15,552 nucleotides of DNA, taken from positions 1 through 15,552 of the forward strand of contig CAZENQ010000072.1 in assembly GCA_964513655.1 (NCBI GenBank). The letters run 5' to 3'. This stretch comes from G020350405 sp964513655 (GTDB taxonomy: Bacteria > Planctomycetota > Phycisphaerae > Sedimentisphaerales > Anaerobacaceae). The notes beneath the pieces were generated by a model. It made no database searches, was not told the origin of the DNA, and worked only from the letters and a program-made list of their open reading frames with translations. Of this stretch, positions 13,096 through 15,552 are shown in pieces (positions within the stretch are counted from its first letter, which is position 1; each line of letters begins with the position of its first letter). The position numbers and the translations under genes were made by a program.

Positions 13096-14973
13096 CTTGG
13101 TTGTCAAATCGAAGGGTGAGATGTAATCGCCGTGTTTGTCCTGAGCAGTCCCGAGGCGTTTGCGAACTTCGGCAAAGGTGTCATAGAGTATCTGAGGCGT
13201 GTCGGGGACCTTATCTCTGTATATCTTCTCAACACGGTCGAGCTTGGCGAGGTTCTCGGGTATACGAATGGTAAACTGCTGGACATAGTCGGCCTGGCTG
13301 TATTCGGCGTTGAGGTGGTCTTTGAAGAGCTTTGCCAAATCTTCGTACTTTGATATCAGACCAGTCGGCGTCTTTATAGCATCAACGTCTCCGTTTGCTC
13401 TAAGCTCGGCCCATAGCATCCAGACTTTTTTGTCGGCCATGCCGTTTAAATAATTGCCGTCCCGGCCCTTGAGGAAATAGTTGACCGAGAAAATTAAGGG
13501 CGCGTTGTCAACGCCTTTGGCGAAATCGAGATTGTTCTGGATGTACCGGCCGAGCGGTATTGAGAGGAAATCCAGATTCGACATCAGATTAAAGGTCCTG
13601 ACGCCCTCTTTGCCTAAGGTTGCTGCGGTGGTTTCGGATTCGAGGGCAGCACCTTTTATGATGATGCCTTCGGCCCAGTTGAAGGCCTGCTCGACAGGGA
13701 CCCAGGTGTCGGAGTCACGGCCGCCGTAGACGATGCCGCCGAGTGGTACACCATCGGGGTCGTCGAGCAAAGGGTCACAATTGTCAAGGTCCGGGATATT
13801 CAGGCAATAGCGGGCGTTTTTGTGCGAGGGGGTGATTTCGTTGCCTTTGGCGTCGGTTTTGCCTTTCTGCCAGTGGCCGCTGTGATTTGTTCCTTCGGTG
13901 GGCAGTTCGCTGCCCATGCCAAGCCAGTGGGGTTTGTTGTTGCTGTCGATAAGGACGTTGGAGAAGATGACCTCGCAGGGGTCAGTGAGGGCTTGGTAGA
14001 TGATGGGATCGTCTTCGGCGTTGACATCGCGGATGATGCCAAAGATGCCTTTTTCGACGTTTACGCAGCGGACCCGGGAAGCTTTGTTGCGGAGGTATGC
14101 GATGTCGTCGCCAACGATGGTCTGTCCGGGCAGCATAGAGGTTGAGGTTTTGCCGCAGGCGGAGGGAAATGCGCCGGCAAAGTACGTTACCCGCCCTGCC
14201 GGGCCGTGGACGCCCATGACGAACATGTGTTCGGCCATCCAGCCTTCGGGTGAGGCCTTTTGGATGGCCAGCCGGAGGGATAATTTCTTCAGACCTATGG
14301 TGTTGCCGCCATATTGGGTGTTGACGCTGTAAACCAGGTTTTCCTCGAGGTCGATGTAGACACGGCGTTTGTCGATTTTTTTGCTTACGGCGTTTTCCAG
14401 CTCGCCCTCGGAATGGATAAATCTGAAGAAATCCGGTGATGAGCCGATTTTTCTGAACTGCTCGTAGCCGGGGCGATAAAGGATGCTTTCGCTGTGGGCG
14501 ACGTAGGGCGAATCGGTAATCTGAATGCAGGGAATGGTGAAATCGGAGTCGGGCGGGCCGAGGCACCAGAAGCAGATGAGCATCTCCCGGCTGACCATCG
14601 AGTCTTTCAAAAAAGAGCGGACCTCGTCTACACCTGCGGATTTTTCGATTGAATTGAGGCTTTCGCCCAACTCCGAGCCGGGCGGGAGCAGATATTTGGT
14701 CTGGGCTTTGTCGCGTGCCTGGTCGTAGTATCCGTCGAAATGGCAGGTGTGGCCCTTTATGCTGAGGGGTCTTTCTTCGCCAGCTTCTATCGCCAGCTGG
14801 CCAAAATAAGCTATATCTTCGGGTGCATCGGTGCAGACAAAGACGGAGGCCGGGTTGCAAAGCTGGATGGCATCGGCTACAAAATCGTGCATTTTGGGGT
14901 TATCAAGGGCGATGAGGCGGTTGAAATGTTCCGCCGTGAGTTTTTCTTTCAGTAATTCTTTTGCGTTAGACAT
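13093..14973 (-). CDS. pckG: phosphoenolpyruvate carboxykinase (GTP)
   Basis: This cytoplasmic enzyme interconverts oxaloacetate plus GTP with phosphoenolpyruvate, CO2 and GDP (EC 4.1.1.32), linking the citric acid cycle to gluconeogenesis or, in the reverse direction, fixing CO2 anaplerotically. The GTP-class signature FPSACGKTS is at 269-277, including the reactive Cys273 and the P-loop lysine; the ATP-dependent class lacks this cysteine motif. YGGNTIGLKK (221-230) supplies metal and substrate contacts, VGDDIAYL (287-294) is the kinase-2 region, and GGRDSDTWVP is the later nucleotide-side motif. The 626-residue length is normal for the family. The start ATG has AGGA about 11 bases upstream, and a good promoter lies at 15023-15051. 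It is probably a separate transcript from the following sulfatase operon, which has its own promoter over the stop codon, although no terminator lies between them and read-through is likely. Confidence 0.96.
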   Translation of the reverse strand: MSNAKELLKEKLTAEHFNRLIALDNPKMHDFVADAIQLCNPASVFVCTDAPEDIAYFGQLAIEAGEERPLSIKGHTCHFDGYYDQARDKAQTKYLLPPGSELGESLNSIEKSAGVDEVRSFLKDSMVSREMLICFWCLGPPDSDFTIPCIQITDSPYVAHSESILYRPGYEQFRKIGSSPDFFRFIHSEGELENAVSKKIDKRRVYIDLEENLVYSVNTQYGGNTIGLKKLSLRLAIQKASPEGWMAEHMFVMGVHGPAGRVTYFAGAFPSACGKTSTSMLPGQTIVGDDIAYLRNKASRVRCVNVEKGIFGIIRDVNAEDDPIIYQALTDPCEVIFSNVLIDSNNKPHWLGMGSELPTEGTNHSGHWQKGKTDAKGNEITPSHKNARYCLNIPDLDNCDPLLDDPDGVPLGGIVYGGRDSDTWVPVEQAFNWAEGIIIKGAALESETTAATLGKEGVRTFNLMSNLDFLSIPLGRYIQNNLDFAKGVDNAPLIFSVNYFLKGRDGNYLNGMADKKVWMLWAELRANGDVDAIKTPTGLISKYEDLAKLFKDHLNAEYSQADYVQQFTIRIPENLAKLDRVEKIYRDKVPDTPQILYDTFAEVRKRLGTAQDKHGDYISPFDLTTK

Positions 14974-15022
14974 ATGCGGTAAATCCTCTTTATAATGCGA
15001 TTAAGTTCAAAAAAGCCAAGGG

Positions 15023-15051
15023 ATTTTAACTGTCGAGGCGGCCGGCGTCAA
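15023..15051 (-). promoter_or_regulatory. sigma-70-type promoter of pckG
   Basis: On -, TTGACG (15051-15046), a 17-base spacer and TAAAAT (15028-15023) match the consensus in 10 of 12 positions. The predicted start is near 15016, leaving about 43 bases before the pckG ATG at 14973. Confidence 0.65.
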
Positions 15052-15211
15052 CTTTTTTCGGGGGGTTGAAAAAAAAGCTTTGAGGGTGAACTAAGAGGGG
15101 ACCGGATGGTTGGGTCGTGTTTTGCGGCTTGCCTAAATTGCCAAAAGGGGCTTTTCGTCCGATAAGGTGGGTAAGATATTTTGGTGAACCGGCAAAATGG
15201 GCGCGAAAATT

Positions 15212-15264
15212 TCAATCAAAAGCGCGGGTTTCTGGGGGTAGGTGTGTCAATCAAAAACGCAGGT
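15212..15264. repeat. 18-base direct repeat, two copies
   Basis: TCAATCAAAAGCGCGGGT (15212-15229) recurs at 15247-15264 with two transitions, 35 bases apart. Neither copy lies in a gene. Confidence 0.5.
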
Positions 15265-15448
15265 AGTGAAGAGAGAAAATGGGGATTTTGAGAATTTTTT
15301 TTATTCGTTTGGCGTTAAGGAGTTAGGGACATCCGAATAGCAGCAGACGATGGAAATTTCGTAACAATTGCGCGGGTTGGGATAATAGGTTGGGGAGAGA
15401 TGGGAAAGTGAAGCGTTGTTTTTGGGTATGTGAGGCGGGGTGAGGTTG

Positions 15449-15530
15449 GATTTTGGGTTAAAAATGGGGGTGGGGAATTTGACAGGTGGGAGGTCACCCT
15501 TGATTTTGGGCTAAAAATGGGGGTTGGGGG
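15449..15530. repeat. G-rich direct repeat, two copies, period 53
   Basis: The stretch 15449-15475 (starting GATTTTGGGTTAAAAATGGG) recurs at 15502-15530 with one substitution and small changes in the G runs. The copies may continue past the window edge. Confidence 0.5.
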
Positions 15531-15552
15531 TGTTGAAAAGTGTTTCAAAGTG

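Larger units (their letters stand above)
15052..15552. other. non-coding, G-rich intergenic sequence with short direct repeats
   Basis: I see no convincing gene in these 500 bases. A 77-codon frame on - (15548-15315) is Pro/Thr/Ser-rich only because the + strand is rich in G. Two short direct repeats stand out: TCAATCAAAARCGCRGGT at 15212-15229 and 15247-15264, and a GATTTTGGGYTAAAAATGGG unit at 15449 and again at 15502. The G runs from about 15435 could form G-quadruplexes on + in principle. Confidence 0.5.

Noticed and set aside
15315..15548. 77-residue Pro/Thr-rich protein on -
   Set aside because: The composition only reflects G-rich repeats on the + strand, and there is no ribosome binding site or recognisable domain.

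Overview
The window looks like a piece of a Planctomycetota genome, probably class Phycisphaerae (Sedimentisphaerales-like). This is inferred from the gene mix: a PEP-CTERM surface protein, a Tat-exported lipoprotein sulfatase, ThuA-domain lipoproteins, a Tat-exported Gfo/Idh/MocA oxidoreductase, a GH4 glycosidase, a DUF5597-type clan GH-A glycosidase and GTP-dependent PEP carboxykinase. No rRNA or other marker gene is present to settle it.

Layout. Positions 1-51 hold the 3' two thirds of a tRNA-His on the + strand. A secreted GH35/GH42-like beta-galactosidase family protein follows (125-1801, +). All other genes are on the - strand. Read in the direction of transcription from the right end, the first is pckG (14973-13093), with a good sigma-70 promoter. 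Next comes a tight five-gene operon: sulfatase, Gfo/Idh/MocA oxidoreductase, ThuA lipoprotein, GH4 glycosidase and a second ThuA lipoprotein (12981-6759). Its likely promoter overlaps the pckG stop codon. Together with the GH35-like enzyme this looks like a locus for taking apart sulfated, galactose-type glycans, with pckG serving central carbon metabolism.

Downstream is a regulatory block: a sigma-54 enhancer-binding protein without a receiver domain (about 6170-5112), a strong intrinsic terminator (4941-4899), a near-consensus -24/-12 promoter (4737-4722), a stand-alone degenerate receiver (4542-4147), a 650-base array of tandem hairpin units (about 4061-3421), a PEP-CTERM protein (3338-2691) and a GNAT acetyltransferase (2675-1929).

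The most unusual part is the array. At least five units of 112-132 bases each carry one conserved 10-bp stem, most carry a second GC-rich stem, and most carry a linker that is purine-rich on + (CU-rich on -). Every imperfect pair in the first stem is C-A on + but becomes G-U on -, which suggests an RNA made from the - strand. In that orientation the CU-rich linkers are anti-Shine-Dalgarno-like. Two of them can pair over 15 bp, with one bulged base, with the 5' leader of the sigma-54 activator gene about 2.3 kb away. That leader itself can fold into mutually exclusive hairpins around a candidate start codon. I propose, as inference only, a tandem small-RNA family coupled to the sigma-54 regulator and the PEP-CTERM gene.

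The last 500 bases (15052-15552) carry no convincing gene, only G-rich sequence and short direct repeats.
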